Part shown: positions 35,159 to 45,156 of the stretch, in pieces
Position numbering within the stretch: position 1 is the first letter of the stretch
Layout of the letters: the number at the start of each line of letters is the position of its first letter
From: Verticillium longisporum
Lineage: Eukaryota; Ascomycota; Sordariomycetes; Glomerellales; Plectosphaerellaceae
Length of the DNA stretch: 64,000 nucleotides
Assembly (NCBI GenBank): GCA_019188255.1
Contig: JAETXT010000007.1
Coordinates: forward strand, 1,054,001-1,118,000
Reading direction: 5' to 3'
The notes under the pieces: generated by a model
What the model was told of the DNA's origin: nothing
Databases searched by the model: none
What the model saw: only the letters and a program-made list of their open reading frames with translations
Made by a program: the position numbers and the translations under genes

Positions 35159-37918
35159 ATGAATAGAAAGGCAACCAACCCATCGGCGGGCACCAACACG
35201 AGCCCGCTAGAGTTCCAAGCTCCTCCGATCGATCTTCGCCGCCATCAGCAGCAGCCCACGATGATGTCGTCCCTCAGCGTGTCCCCGCAGGTCTTCCATT
35301 CCCATGAATTCGACTCGGCAGGCGAAACGGAAGACTCGTGGCAATACCTGGACTCACAGTACGCCAGTGGCTGCTCTAACCCAAGCTCACTCTACTTTCT
35401 CAACAGTCCCGGCGGCAGCCTCCAGAGCTTCATTCATGTCCCCAGCCGCCGCCCGTCCGCTTCCGCTCCTGGCTCCGGTGCCGGGTCGCCCATGGCCAGC
35501 CGGCTTTCGCCACCCTACCATGCCCATCCTCCTCCGAGTACGGGTTCGTTCCGGGACCAGGCAGAGACCCCACCGATATCGTATTCTCTCCATCCTGGCG
35601 ATGGTGCTGCTGTCTACGCCTTCCCCACAGACACCGCCACAGCGCCGTCGATGCCCATGTCGACGACGGCCGCAGCGGTCACGATGAACGGAGATGTCGG
35701 CATGACAATGGCCCTTGACTATATGCCAGTCATGTCTGCCGATCAGATGGCAACTTTTCTTCATTCTGGGTTCTTCAGCCCGCTGCCTCAGCAGCAGCAG
35801 TTCGACATGGCTAGCTTCCCTTTGCCAATCCATCCCTACCCCATCGCGGCAGACTTGTCGTACCAGGCATCACAGCAATCATCAATACAACAACCGCAGG
35901 CTCAACAGCACATTCAACAACCGGACAGCTCGCCGTCGACCCAGGATCTGACCTTCGACTTTGACCAGGGTTTCCATCCCGAGGATCAACCCTTACGGCC
36001 AGCATGGACGTCCAGCGAGTCACAGCTACAGACGCAGGAGACTCCTATGGCCAAGGCGCCCAATGCACCCACTACCCGCCGTTTCGTCATCCACGAGAGC
36101 CCCTACTCCAAGGACCCTAGTCTCCCACGGCCGTCTCCCAGCTCCAGTGCCCCATCGGTCGTTGCCCGCCGCGATCATAATCACCCAAACGCAGCCTCCA
36201 GTCGGAAGGCCAAACCGATGGGAGTGCAAAAGTCCAAGAAGGATGTTGACAAGACCTCCTTCTTCGTCTTCACCGCCGAGCAAGTCAATATCGCTACTGC
36301 CGCTGGCCGCTCAAACTGCTTCGACGGAGGCATGCACACCACGCAGCGGGGCCGTAAGGGCCCCCTTGCCACATCCACGAAGGAAGCTGCACTCAAAGTC
36401 CGGATAAAGGGCGCTTGCTTCTGCTGTAAGAGCCGGAAGGTCAGGCGTGAGGCAGATGGCGACTGTAGGAATTGCAGGAAAATCAGGACCGGCACTCCGC
36501 AGCTCGTCTGCTGGCGTTTTCCCGAGTTCATCCCCGTCCTCTTTCCCGAATTCATGCGAACCCACCTTCGAAGGGACGAGATGGCCGAGTTCATAAGAGA
36601 GCATGTTGGCATGCCGTCTCGCTCGTCAGAATCGTATCAAATTGAGCTACACTCTGGCGATCACTTCCAAACAACCCTGGTGCTCAAGGCACTAACCTTC
36701 CAGCCGAAGGACGTCGACGCCCATCACGGTTGGCATTCGGAAGTCAAGAAGAATGAGGTCCAGCTGCACAAGCAGGACTCTGTGCCACTGCTGTTGGATC
36801 TGGAGACCGACTCGCAGAGGGAAGCCGTCAAAAGGAAGATCAGTACTTACATTTCGTCTTTATCAACAGAGGAACATTATGCCAAGCAAATCACAGAGGA
36901 GCTGGGTGATATAGTTCTTCCCAAGAAAATACTCGACCTGGTTCAAAATTATGCCAGGAAAACAGATGTAAGACCGCCATGGCCCTGCCTCAGGAACTCT
37001 TACAATGCTGACGGCGACAGTCCAAAATGGTCAAGAAGGCACTTTCCATATGCACGGCGCATTACGTCTTGATGCACCAGCTGCTCTTCCGCAACAAGGA
37101 CGCCCTTCGCTGCTCCACGCTCAGTATGCCCGAGGGTAAGCATCCAACCGCGGTTGTCCTTAACCGACAGCTCAAGGCCCTCATCGACGAACAACTCGCG
37201 CGTGAAGTGTCCGACTTGTTCCGCATATTCAACACGTCGTTGAAGCCGAGATCAAAACTTGAGTGGACCCCGTGCCTGGCTGCTTTCCTGGTGGTCTGTC
37301 TCTTTATGGAGGACATGGAGCGCGCGACAGACATGTTTGTCCTCTCGAAGAACGAGATAAGCATCCGAGCCGGCAAGCAAAGGCTCTATACGCGCAAGCA
37401 GGTGCTCGAGGTCAACGAGCAGGTCGAGAAGATGCCCTTTCAGCAGTTCATGTGGCAATTTCACCACATTTATCAAACACATAGCAAAGAGCATGGTTCA
37501 AAAGCATTCAACCCACTACTAGATGACGCTTCGTTGGCGACGGCTGCCACCGACGGCGGCGTGGCTGCGGCCGAGTTGATTGGGGGGTTACGAGGCTTGG
37601 TAGGACCGGATTGTGAGTATTCAGGATGCACCAATTCGGCGAGCTAGCCAGCTAATCATCTCTGTAGGGAAGGAACTTCACGATCTGGTCAAGGACCCGA
37701 TACTGCCAATGTCAGAGACGGAGGAGCATCCGTGGCCGAGAAACCTTGCCGTCAACTACTGCGGACGGCTGGCGGCGAGGTTTCTGATGTCCTTCAAAAG
37801 CGAAGAGTACATCTTTGGTGTTATGCCAAAGCAGGGCTGTGTGCCGTTGCCCAGTGCAGCCGTGCGAGAATGGGTGAACAGCCAGCAGCGGGACATGATG
37901 GATCTCAGCGCGGCATAA
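35159..37918 (+). CDS. Zinc-cluster-like fungal transcription regulator lacking one cysteine
   Basis: Exons are 35159-36967, 37021-37612 and 37668-37918 (introns 53 and 55 bp, GTAAGA...ACAG and GTGAGT...GTAG), giving 883 residues with the frame intact. Residues 1 to about 400 are low-complexity (Ser, Pro, Gln). Then comes FFVFTAEQVNIATAAGRSN and a cluster-like motif: CFCCKSRKVRREADGDC followed by RNC, with a sixth Cys in PQLVCWRFPEF. In a standard Zn(II)2Cys6 motif a Cys follows KVK/KVR; here it is Arg (codon CGT, 36446-36448). The region after it (VLFPEFMRTHLRRDEMAEFI) and the C-terminal half resemble a group of Sordariomycete regulators. The C-terminal half is helical-looking (QFMWQFHHIYQTHSKEHGSK). 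Start: first ATG after the leader. DNA binding is inferred and may be impaired. Confidence 0.75.
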
Positions 37919-38236
37919 TGCGATCAGGGTAACAGAATGGTGCAGACAGGATTTTCATGACTCTCCTCCGATGTAGATCTCTTAGCATAGCGCAGCGGCC
38001 TGTTTTCAAAACGGAATGGCAGAATCAAGGCAATTTGGACACGACGAAGGATGTTCGTCCGATTTTAGTCCTACTGCCACACAGTTTCTCGATGGCAGTA
38101 GGGTGGAGCGGACAGGTTGTCTAGACCTTGAGTTTATTCTCCCACATACGAACGAATAAAATAAGTTGACACTCCTGCGTACTAAGAGCGCGGGGTGTAG
38201 GCAAGTCGTGGGTTGGCCGTAGCCGGGGGGATATAG

Positions 38237-38533
38237 TCAAGTGGCACGGAGGCGCGCCATCAGGCGTTCTCTCTTCCAGTCGACGGATGGGCACGCTAGT
38301 TTCTTCGAGAGACCAATAGACCAAATTTCTTCTTGCCGAGCCAGCCTTTGAATGTCGCGGTCGCTTTGGATCGGGTTGAGTGTTTTTGTCCCGTCGAGAG
38401 CTTCAAACATAGGTAGTCTGACCAGGCCGTCAGACTCGCAAGGACTGGGTATTGATATAACATGAAAAGATATCAATTCGTCCACAAGCTCAAGTACGGG
38501 ACCGCGAGCCAGCAGTTGCATCGGTCGATTCAA
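38237..38533 (-). CDS. Possible small protein or C-terminal gene fragment
   Basis: The 98-residue frame (MNRPMQLLARGPVLELVDEL...) has balanced, coding-like composition and stays open upstream of its first Met for about 40 codons (KILPTFRFQPNFDLFKPILN). It could be the end of a longer or degraded gene. I see no domain, intron or promoter. It may also be chance. Confidence 0.3.
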   Translation of the reverse strand: MNRPMQLLARGPVLELVDELISFHVISIPSPCESDGLVRLPMFEALDGTKTLNPIQSDRDIQRLARQEEIWSIGLSKKLACPSVDWKRERLMARLRAT

Positions 38534-40183
38534 GATGGGCTTGAAAAGGTCGAAGTTTGGTTGGAATCGGAAAGTCGGAAGAATCTTGTGTAGGGGAAGA
38601 GGTGTATGGCAGTAAAGATGCGAGAAATTTCGACTTTTGAACAGACGCCAATTCCAAAAAAAAACGCTAGTCCGAAGATAGCCAGACCTTATGTCAGCAG
38701 GTCATGTGTGCGCTCCACTTGAGGGCAGGCAGCAGGCAGGGCGGGCTCATGTGCCTTGTCCGCCTCGTCTGGCGCCGCGTCCTGCTCTTCTTCTTCTTTT
38801 CCCACTCATACACTTTTCGCACTATAATCAACCGGTCCCAGTTCGCCTACCTTGTCATCGGTCAAACTATGTGCTAGAACGGCATGGGTCATTCACTGCC
38901 TTTCTCCTCGGATTTGCAACGTCTTTGTGCGGCCGGTCTTCCCGAGACCAGTAGTGGTTCCCGACATGATATTTCTGCTTTTGCTACTGTGCTGCTCTAG
39001 CGCCAAGGTCCTGTCGCTCGTCTGAGCCTCTTATCTCCCAAGTACAACATCTCGCACCAAGTTTATTCCGTCATGTCTTGCCTGGTGACGATCGCGTTGA
39101 GTCATCCACACATTCAATTCAGCCTTACACATGTCTCTCAGCAGTTTCCCCTGCAGTATCAGGTCGTGTCAGGGCGGACCTAGATTGCGAGACCCCGCGA
39201 TGTCCACATACCGGAATCCCATTACCGTTTTCCCACTGGTCCCAAGCGGGATGCTGCGATGCGCTGTGGTTGGCGAAGGAGCGAAGTTTCGCATCGCGTC
39301 GCTCGGCTTACCCATCCCTTCGGTGTCCCATTTCGTCCTTGTCTTCCAGGCTTCTACCTCAAGCTGCGCTCCCCGGTGTGTCAGTTCGAGACTCGAGGCC
39401 ACCGAGGCCCTCGAGGACGAGTCCGCGAAGACGGGGCTGGTTTCTGGCGGCCCCAATTCTCCAGGCAGACGTCCCCATGTCTATGACCACTGCGCCCTGG
39501 CCCCCTGCCACTCTGCCACTCTGCCTCCCCTCGGTATTCTTTCTTCGGTGTCATGAAGTCCCCTGCGATATCTCGTCCCAATCTGGGCGGTGCCGGTGGC
39601 GCGTGCCGGGCTTTCTTTGCCCTCCACAGTATACCTGCCCAGGTACCTCTGCTGACACCGCACAGCGCTAGTACACGGGGCAATGGTTGTTCAACTTGGC
39701 GGGCTCGGCGGTGTATCTCGGCCAGATCAAGGATGCCTGAGTCGAGGCCGGACAAGACTTCGGATTCGACTCACTGATGCACTGTAGTACTTCCCCACGC
39801 CCTCGACTCGACAAGCGGCCCTTCTCACGTCGACGCAAGCGAACCCTGCGAAACACCCTCGCATGGAGCCAATCGAGCGCAGTCGACTTGTCTCCGTTCC
39901 TCGACGACTACCATATACGTGCCTTACCGAAAAATGGGGCCTCACCAGGCTGCCGCCTGCCATTGTACCGTCGTCTGGGTATTGTCATTGGTTTTGGTCT
40001 TGCGTCGGCATTTCGAATTCCACCTGATGGGCAGAGGCTAGAGTCGGTCCAGGGTCCAAGGCGGAGCTTCATCGCCTCGCTGCCTTGAAGGCATTTTGCA
40101 TGGCACTTTCGGTACCTGGAAAGGGTTGTATCATGGTAGATGCCAGAGACAGTATGATGTATCTACGATTGCCTCTCTCTCTC

Positions 40184-40192
40184 TATATATAT
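40184..40192 (+). promoter_or_regulatory. TATA-like element in a CT-rich context
   Basis: TATATATAT directly follows a CTCTCTCT run and lies about 140 bp before the small frame at 40324. The arrangement resembles a fungal core promoter. Function is inferred. Confidence 0.35.
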
Positions 40193-40323
40193 CCAGGAGC
40201 TCTACTCGTAATGTATATTTCGATCCTCGCACAACTTACTTCATCCTCGCCTTGATTCTCACCAGCCTACATAAAGTCTTCATCCGCCCTTCACAGTCTT
40301 CTCCATACTCAGCCAACATCTAC

Positions 40324-40512
40324 ATGCCTATCTGCGCTTCTATCCCAACCACTTCGTTGTCCACCATCTCCAACACAATGTCCACTTACAACGCTATCGT
40401 CGTTCGCTGCCGTACGGCCCTCTGCTCTGCCCCCCAGCCCGGTGACCCGAGTACGTTGCCCCCAAGCTCTTTCACACAACACCAGCTAACAGTTATGCTA
40501 GCCATTGGCTGA
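40324..40512 (+). CDS. Possible small peptide gene with one intron
   Basis: The frame starts MPICASIPTTSLSTISNTMS, with a second ATG at 40378 (MSTYNAIVVRCRTALCSAPQ). A 51-bp candidate intron (40451-40501) has a GTACGT donor, GCTAAC branch and GCTAG acceptor. It is free of stops and a multiple of three. Spliced, the peptide ends PGDPTIG; unspliced it uses the same TGA. A TATA-like box and a CT-rich leader lie upstream. The product would be 45 residues (or 27 from the second ATG), with two Cys and no clear signal peptide. I do not recognise it. The intact splice signals are the main support. Confidence 0.38.
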   Translation: MPICASIPTTSLSTISNTMSTYNAIVVRCRTALCSAPQPGDPSTLPPSSFTQHQLTVMLAIG

Positions 40513-40695
40513 AGCTGCTCACCTCGATGAACGAGAGGCTCTCGAGATCCTACACAACACGAGATATACAGCAACACCAAACAAAAAGAGAAAAAAACGC
40601 CACAGAACCCCCCCGGCACGTTCCTGGGGGAGGGCCAAAAACGGGACCATCACCACTTAGAAGGCATGACTACACGGTCGATCCACCACGCAGTA

Positions 40696-40722
40696 TACAG
40701 AACAGAACAGAACAGAACAGAA
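40696..40722. repeat. ACAGA pentanucleotide microsatellite
   Basis: Four to five tandem AGAAC units read directly from the sequence. It lies in a spacer. Confidence 0.8.
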
Positions 40723-41653
40723 GCTCGTTGAGGAGCGCTGGCAGAAGTCGCAGGACGTACGGGCCCAGCGCGCGCACACACGCACACACGAGACGCAGTC
40801 ACGGGGACAGAATGACGAGAAGGAACACCCGGGGAAATCCAGCAGGAGGGTGGCAGAGCGGGACTTAGACCTCGGAATGGGTTTGAACATGGCAGCAAGG
40901 TACACGAGGAACGGCCATGTTCGGTACAATATGATATGAGACGATACGATGCGCACGTGGAGAACTCCAAATATACGATATGACTCTTAAAACCTGGTCT
41001 GGCATTTTTTCTTTCTTTCTTTTTTCCCCTGCTTCCCCCCTGCTCCAGTGACCATGTGTGTCGTGGTCGAGAGGTTCTGGCGGGCTTTACTTCAAGCCTT
41101 GGCTCGCAAAGAAGCAAATCGCGGTCGTAAGTGGCACAGCCACAGTCATGTGATTGTGACACGCACTTTGTTTTTGCCTTTTCTGGGGAATTTCATGTTC
41201 AGCCTTATTGGCAATTCTTCTGGTTGGATATACGATCGGGTCGGTCTTCATTGGTCTATGGCTGCTGCCGCCGTGGTCGTGATGGTGTGTACCGTACCGA
41301 ACTCCTACCAGAGATCGAACTGTAACCATGGCAAGGAAGTGTAAAGGAGGGGCGGTTGAGCGAAGGGGTCTGGGGAGAAGGGGGGAGGATGTTTGGTTTG
41401 GATGTCCTGCAGGGGTGGGGTGAGGTCCACTCTAGGCAAACAGACGTCAGTCAATCACCTCAGTCGAGACATTCTCCCTGCCACTGACTGCCTAGCCGCG
41501 CCTGTCAATATGGGATGAAGTGTAGGAACGCTGGTGTGCCGTCATACGAGATCTTTTTTTAAATTTTGGCATCGACGATCATTAGAACCGGAAGCGAGCT
41601 GTTGAAACACTTCCTCTCAATGACGGCGACTTGACGACCAAGACATCGTTGCC

Positions 41654-43527
41654 ATGGCGGGGTCAAGGGCATCCTCGTTCCTTTCAGACCTTTCTGAGAG
41701 GTCCTCGCCAGACTCCTTCGCCACAGCTGTCCAGACACCGGGCGGTGTCGCAAAAAACGAAGACAAGACGCTCAGAATACACAACAACGATGGTGCTGCT
41801 ATTCGTTCAACAATTGTGTACCACGAGGCGGCACCTCTCCGTCGTGAGCTGGAGGCGCAATGCAAGATCCTGCTCGAGGAACAACTCTGTACCTCCCCTC
41901 CCCTCCCCTCCCCTCCCCTTCCCCCCTACGCCTCACCCACGCCTCAACCACGCCTCTCGAACTTGAGACGTACTGACGCAGATTTCCAAGACACGAAAGC
42001 TATTTTCATGCTCGGCCAGATGCTCACCTCGGGCCATGCGCGCAAGGACGGTCTGCCGAAGCCAGCGACTGCCGCTCCCGCTGGCCAGCTGGCTCTGCTG
42101 TCCACCCTTACTGTGCATCCCCACCGCACGACGCGGCTCAAGGAGGATGACGATGGCGTCGTGGTCGGCGAGACCTGGACGTATCTGAAGGGCGTGCTCG
42201 CCATCGCAGGGCCGCTGAACGCCGATTTCAAGACGGCATTTGCATTTCGTGGGCCGTATCGGCCCCATCGTCGCCATGTCGCTGCTGGCGACGACGACGA
42301 CGACGGCATTGACGAGGAAAAGATTTACAACAAGTATGCCAACGAGGAAAGCCTATTCCACTTGGCTGAAGACTTCTGGCACGTCGTCGGCTGGGGTTTC
42401 CTCTGCAGCAGCCTTCACGGGCATCGATGGCCATATTGGAAGGTTTGGCTGGAGTTCATGGTGGAGGCGCTCGAGGCAGATTGGTCGCAGCGGGCATTAC
42501 TCGATGCCGATGAACCCGTGCAGTCCGATGACAAGCCTTGCACCAGGCATCGCGAGGAGTCTCTGTTCATGATGTACACCAACCATATGCGGTCCGGCCG
42601 CGCACGGATGAGCCGCACGATGAAGGCCATCTTGGCAGACGGCCAGCAGGTGTCGCGACGACTGTTCCAGGAGATATTCCGCAACGAATCCAAGCAGCTC
42701 ACGCAGGAGGATAAGCAGGAAGCCCAAAGATCCCTACTGCCGTAGATGTGGAACAGGGCGAGTACGGGGGCTACATGGACCTTACGGATTCCGACGACGA
42801 TCTCGACCTCGACGCCGCCAACCGTTCGCCATGGTCGACCCCGCGGAGCCCTCGCCAACTCATCCACGAGGACCCTCCTGACGGCATGATGGAGGCAGCT
42901 CCCCTGCGCATCCGCATCTTCGCCCTTGTGGCGGGAGCCGCTTTTGCCCTTCCCACAGCGCTGGCTGACTTTCAAGACGTTTTCGTCGAGTTCGTCCGGC
43001 AACTGAAGGACCTGCCGCCACCGAGGCTCCAGCTCTATCTCTCGTCGCTACTTGATGTTGCTACAGCGAACGGGGCAGACGGTTCCGTTGCGATCGAAGT
43101 TCTAGGCTTTCTTCTTGACAGCCTGCTGCCGCCAAAGTACGAAGATCCAGCCGACTACAACGAGGAAGCAAAGGGGGGCTTTTTTGTGATCACGGCGGAA
43201 ACACTAACACGAAGCTTCCTGCCATGGCCGGCAAACACTGACGATCTGGATGACAACGTGAAGCTGGCGTTGGTGCTAGAAGCTGCGCTGCTGATCATCC
43301 CGGCGGACGACCCCGACACGCGTAGAGGGGCGCTACGGGCGGCAGCGGCCAAGGGAATCGAGGCCAGGAAGGAGAGGACGAAGAAATCGCAGGGCAGAGG
43401 TTTCCGCGGAGCGAGGAAGAAGGCGAACCCGCCGAGCGGGAGAGATCTGTACCTCAGAGAAATGATGGACCTGACCGGGGAGAGGATACTTGCGTACATC
43501 GACGGCATTGAGGGTGTGGATGCTTGA
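41654..43527 (+). CDS. Large fungal protein of unknown function (frame broken once)
   Basis: Exon 1 (41654-41888) starts MAGSRASSFLSDLSERSSPD. A 93-bp CT-rich intron (41889-41981, GTACCT donor, TACTGAC branch, GCAG acceptor) joins LEEQL to YFQDTKAIFMLGQML. Exon 2 runs to 43527. Recognisable blocks are LAEDFWHVVGWGFLCSSLHG with RWPYWKVWLEFMVEALEADW, an acidic patch (DLTDSDDDLDLD), and helical repeats such as IRIFALVAGAAFALPTALAD and LQLYLSSLLDVATANGADGS. The C-terminus is basic (RKERTKKSQGRGFRGARKK). The frame breaks in CCC 42732-42734; one added C gives a 593-residue product through RSPTAVDVEQGEYGG. I cannot name the family. The basic tail and acidic patch suggest a nuclear protein, by inference only. 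The 3n, stop-free intron could be retained. Confidence 0.7.
41889..41981 (+). other. Stop-free CCCCT-repeat intron
   Basis: The intron contains several tandem CCCCT units, a TACTGAC branch site and a GCAG acceptor. Its length (93) is a multiple of three with no stop, so retention would insert a Pro/Ser-rich loop. Confidence 0.55.
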
Positions 43528-43950
43528 TGACGCAAATGTGAGGCCTCAATGCTGAAGCTCCAATAGACGTACTTCCTTGACCATCGGATGCGTGGTGATG
43601 CGTCAATCATTGTGCCGCCAGGGGACTCTGTGAAACGCCCACTGGTGGATCAATATCAACTTGATTTTGTTCCTGCCAAACCCTGTAGATCTGCGCCTCA
43701 TTCATGATGTATCGAAGGAAGCCCATCGCGAGATGCTGGTTGAGGTGACTAGGTACCTTGATGACATGTGAGCTCGACGTTGGGGACCCATCAAGCCATG
43801 TTGTGTGGAGGAAAGCGGAAGGCCGCCCATCTTGGGCAGGTGGGGTTGCAGATCGGGAAAATTCCAGCCCCGCCATCTGTCGAGCTTCCCTCTCGACAAA
43901 CCTAGGACTATTCAACTTTGCCGACGACTAGGCCTCAATCTCGAACCGTC

Positions 43951-43965
43951 ATGCCCAAAGGCTGA
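43951..43965 (+). promoter_or_regulatory. Upstream ORF of the Kti12 gene
   Basis: ATG CCC AAA GGC TGA ends five bases before the main ATG at 43971. If transcribed, it would be met first by ribosomes and could lower Kti12 translation. Confidence 0.35.
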
Positions 43966-43970
43966 TCACC

Positions 43971-45156
43971 ATGCCCGTACGTCTCTTTCCCTCGATCCGA
44001 ACCCTGTTCTGTACCCCCGCCATCACAACAGACACCTAATGGCGCCCAGCTCATCATAGTAACGGGCCTCCCAACATCGGGCAAATCCCACCGTGCCGCC
44101 CAACTCCACGCCTACCTCGCGTCGCACCTCGCGGCCTCGCCCTCGAAGCCTCCGTACCGCCTTCACCTCATCTCCGACGAGTCCCTCTCGATACCGCGTT
44201 CCGTGTACGACCTCTCCGCGACGCCGGCTCATGTGCGCTCGGCCAACGCCTCGGAGAAGGACGCCCGCGCGACGACGTACGCGGCCGTCAAGCGCGTTCT
44301 CTCGGACCGCGACATTGTCATCCTCGACGGGGGCAACTACATCAAGGGGTGGCGGTACCAGCTCCACTGCGAGGCCAAGGCCGTCAGGACCCCCTGCGCG
44401 CTGCTGCAGGTTGGCTGCTCCGTCGACCGGGCGCGGTCGGTCAACGAGGCGCGGCTCAAGGCGGCGGCAGCAGCAGCAGCAGCAGCAGAAGAACCTTCAG
44501 CAGCAGAAACTTCAGCAGCAGAAACTTCAGCAGCAGAAACTTCAGCAGCAGAAACTTCAGCAGCAGAAACTTCAGCAGCAGAAACTTCAGCACACGGCGA
44601 CACGGCCGGCGACAACGCGCCGACGACAGAAGCCTACGAGCCCGCCAACTGGGAGAACCTCGTGTTCCGCTACGAGGAGCCGAACCCCATGACGCGGTGG
44701 GACAGCCCGCTCTTCACGCTCATCTGGGAGGACGACGACGCGCAGGCCAAGTCGGTCTTCGCGTCGCTGTGGGAGGCCGTGGCGGGCGAGGGGCGCAAGG
44801 CCGTCAAGCCCAACCAGGCGACGGTGCAGCGCAGCCGCGACGCGGGCGGGGACTACCTGTACGTGCTCGACCGGGAGACGCAGGACATTGTGCGTCGGAT
44901 CCTCGAGGGGCAGGGCGAGGAGGGCGGCGGGACCGTCAGCGTGCCGAACGGCGGGGGCGCCCGGGCGAGGGAGCTGACGGTCGAGCTGCCGGGGCGGAAG
45001 CTCGGGGTGCCGCAGATGCAGAGGCACCGGAGGGCGTTTGTGGGGCTGAACCGCGGCGGCATCGGGCTCGAGGGCGTCGGCGAGTTCACCGTCACGAGGA
45101 TGAGGGAGGGGTTCGTGGGGTACCTCAACGACGCCTTTGACAAGGAGGATGTGTAG
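43971..45156 (+). CDS. kti12: Kti12, Elongator-associated P-loop protein
   Basis: Kti12 is an ATP-binding, tRNA-binding partner of Elongator, needed for wobble-uridine modification. Exon 1 is only ATG CCC (43971-43976). A 73-bp intron (43977-44049, GTACGT...CAG) leads to LIIVTGLPTSGKSHRAAQLH with the P-loop GLPTSGKS. Further family blocks are HLISDESLSIPRSVY, DRDIVILDGGNYIKGWRYQL, LLQVGCSVDRARSVNE, NWENLVFRYEEPNPMTRWDS and SPLFTLIWEDDD. The C-terminal domain is Gly/Arg-rich with LGVPQMQRHRRAFVGLNR and ends VGYLNDAFDKEDV. Total length is 370 residues and the frame is intact. An Ala/Glu/Thr/Ser repeat (six AAETS units) interrupts the linker between the P-loop domain and the NWENLVFRYEEPN block. 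The two-codon first exon makes the start easy to miss. Confidence 0.9.
44500..44589 (+). repeat. 15-bp coding minisatellite in kti12
   Basis: Six perfect tandem copies of GCAGCAGAAACTTCA encode AAETS repeats. They follow a short CAG tract that encodes poly-Ala. Identity between copies is complete, suggesting recent expansion and probable length variation between strains. Confidence 0.9.

Larger units (their letters stand above)
37919..41653. other. 3.7-kb spacer with two weak gene candidates
   Basis: Apart from the candidates at 38237-38533 and 40324-40512, nothing here shows a domain. Simple repeats include an ACAGA tract near 40696-40722 and CA/CG-rich runs near 40770-40795. The large frame at 39078-39671 has no start context, introns or motif and was rejected. 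Confidence 0.45.

Noticed and set aside
39078..39671. Open frame of 197 codons
   Set aside because: Arg/Pro/Ser-rich and overlapped by similar frames on both strands, which indicates general openness of GC-rich DNA.
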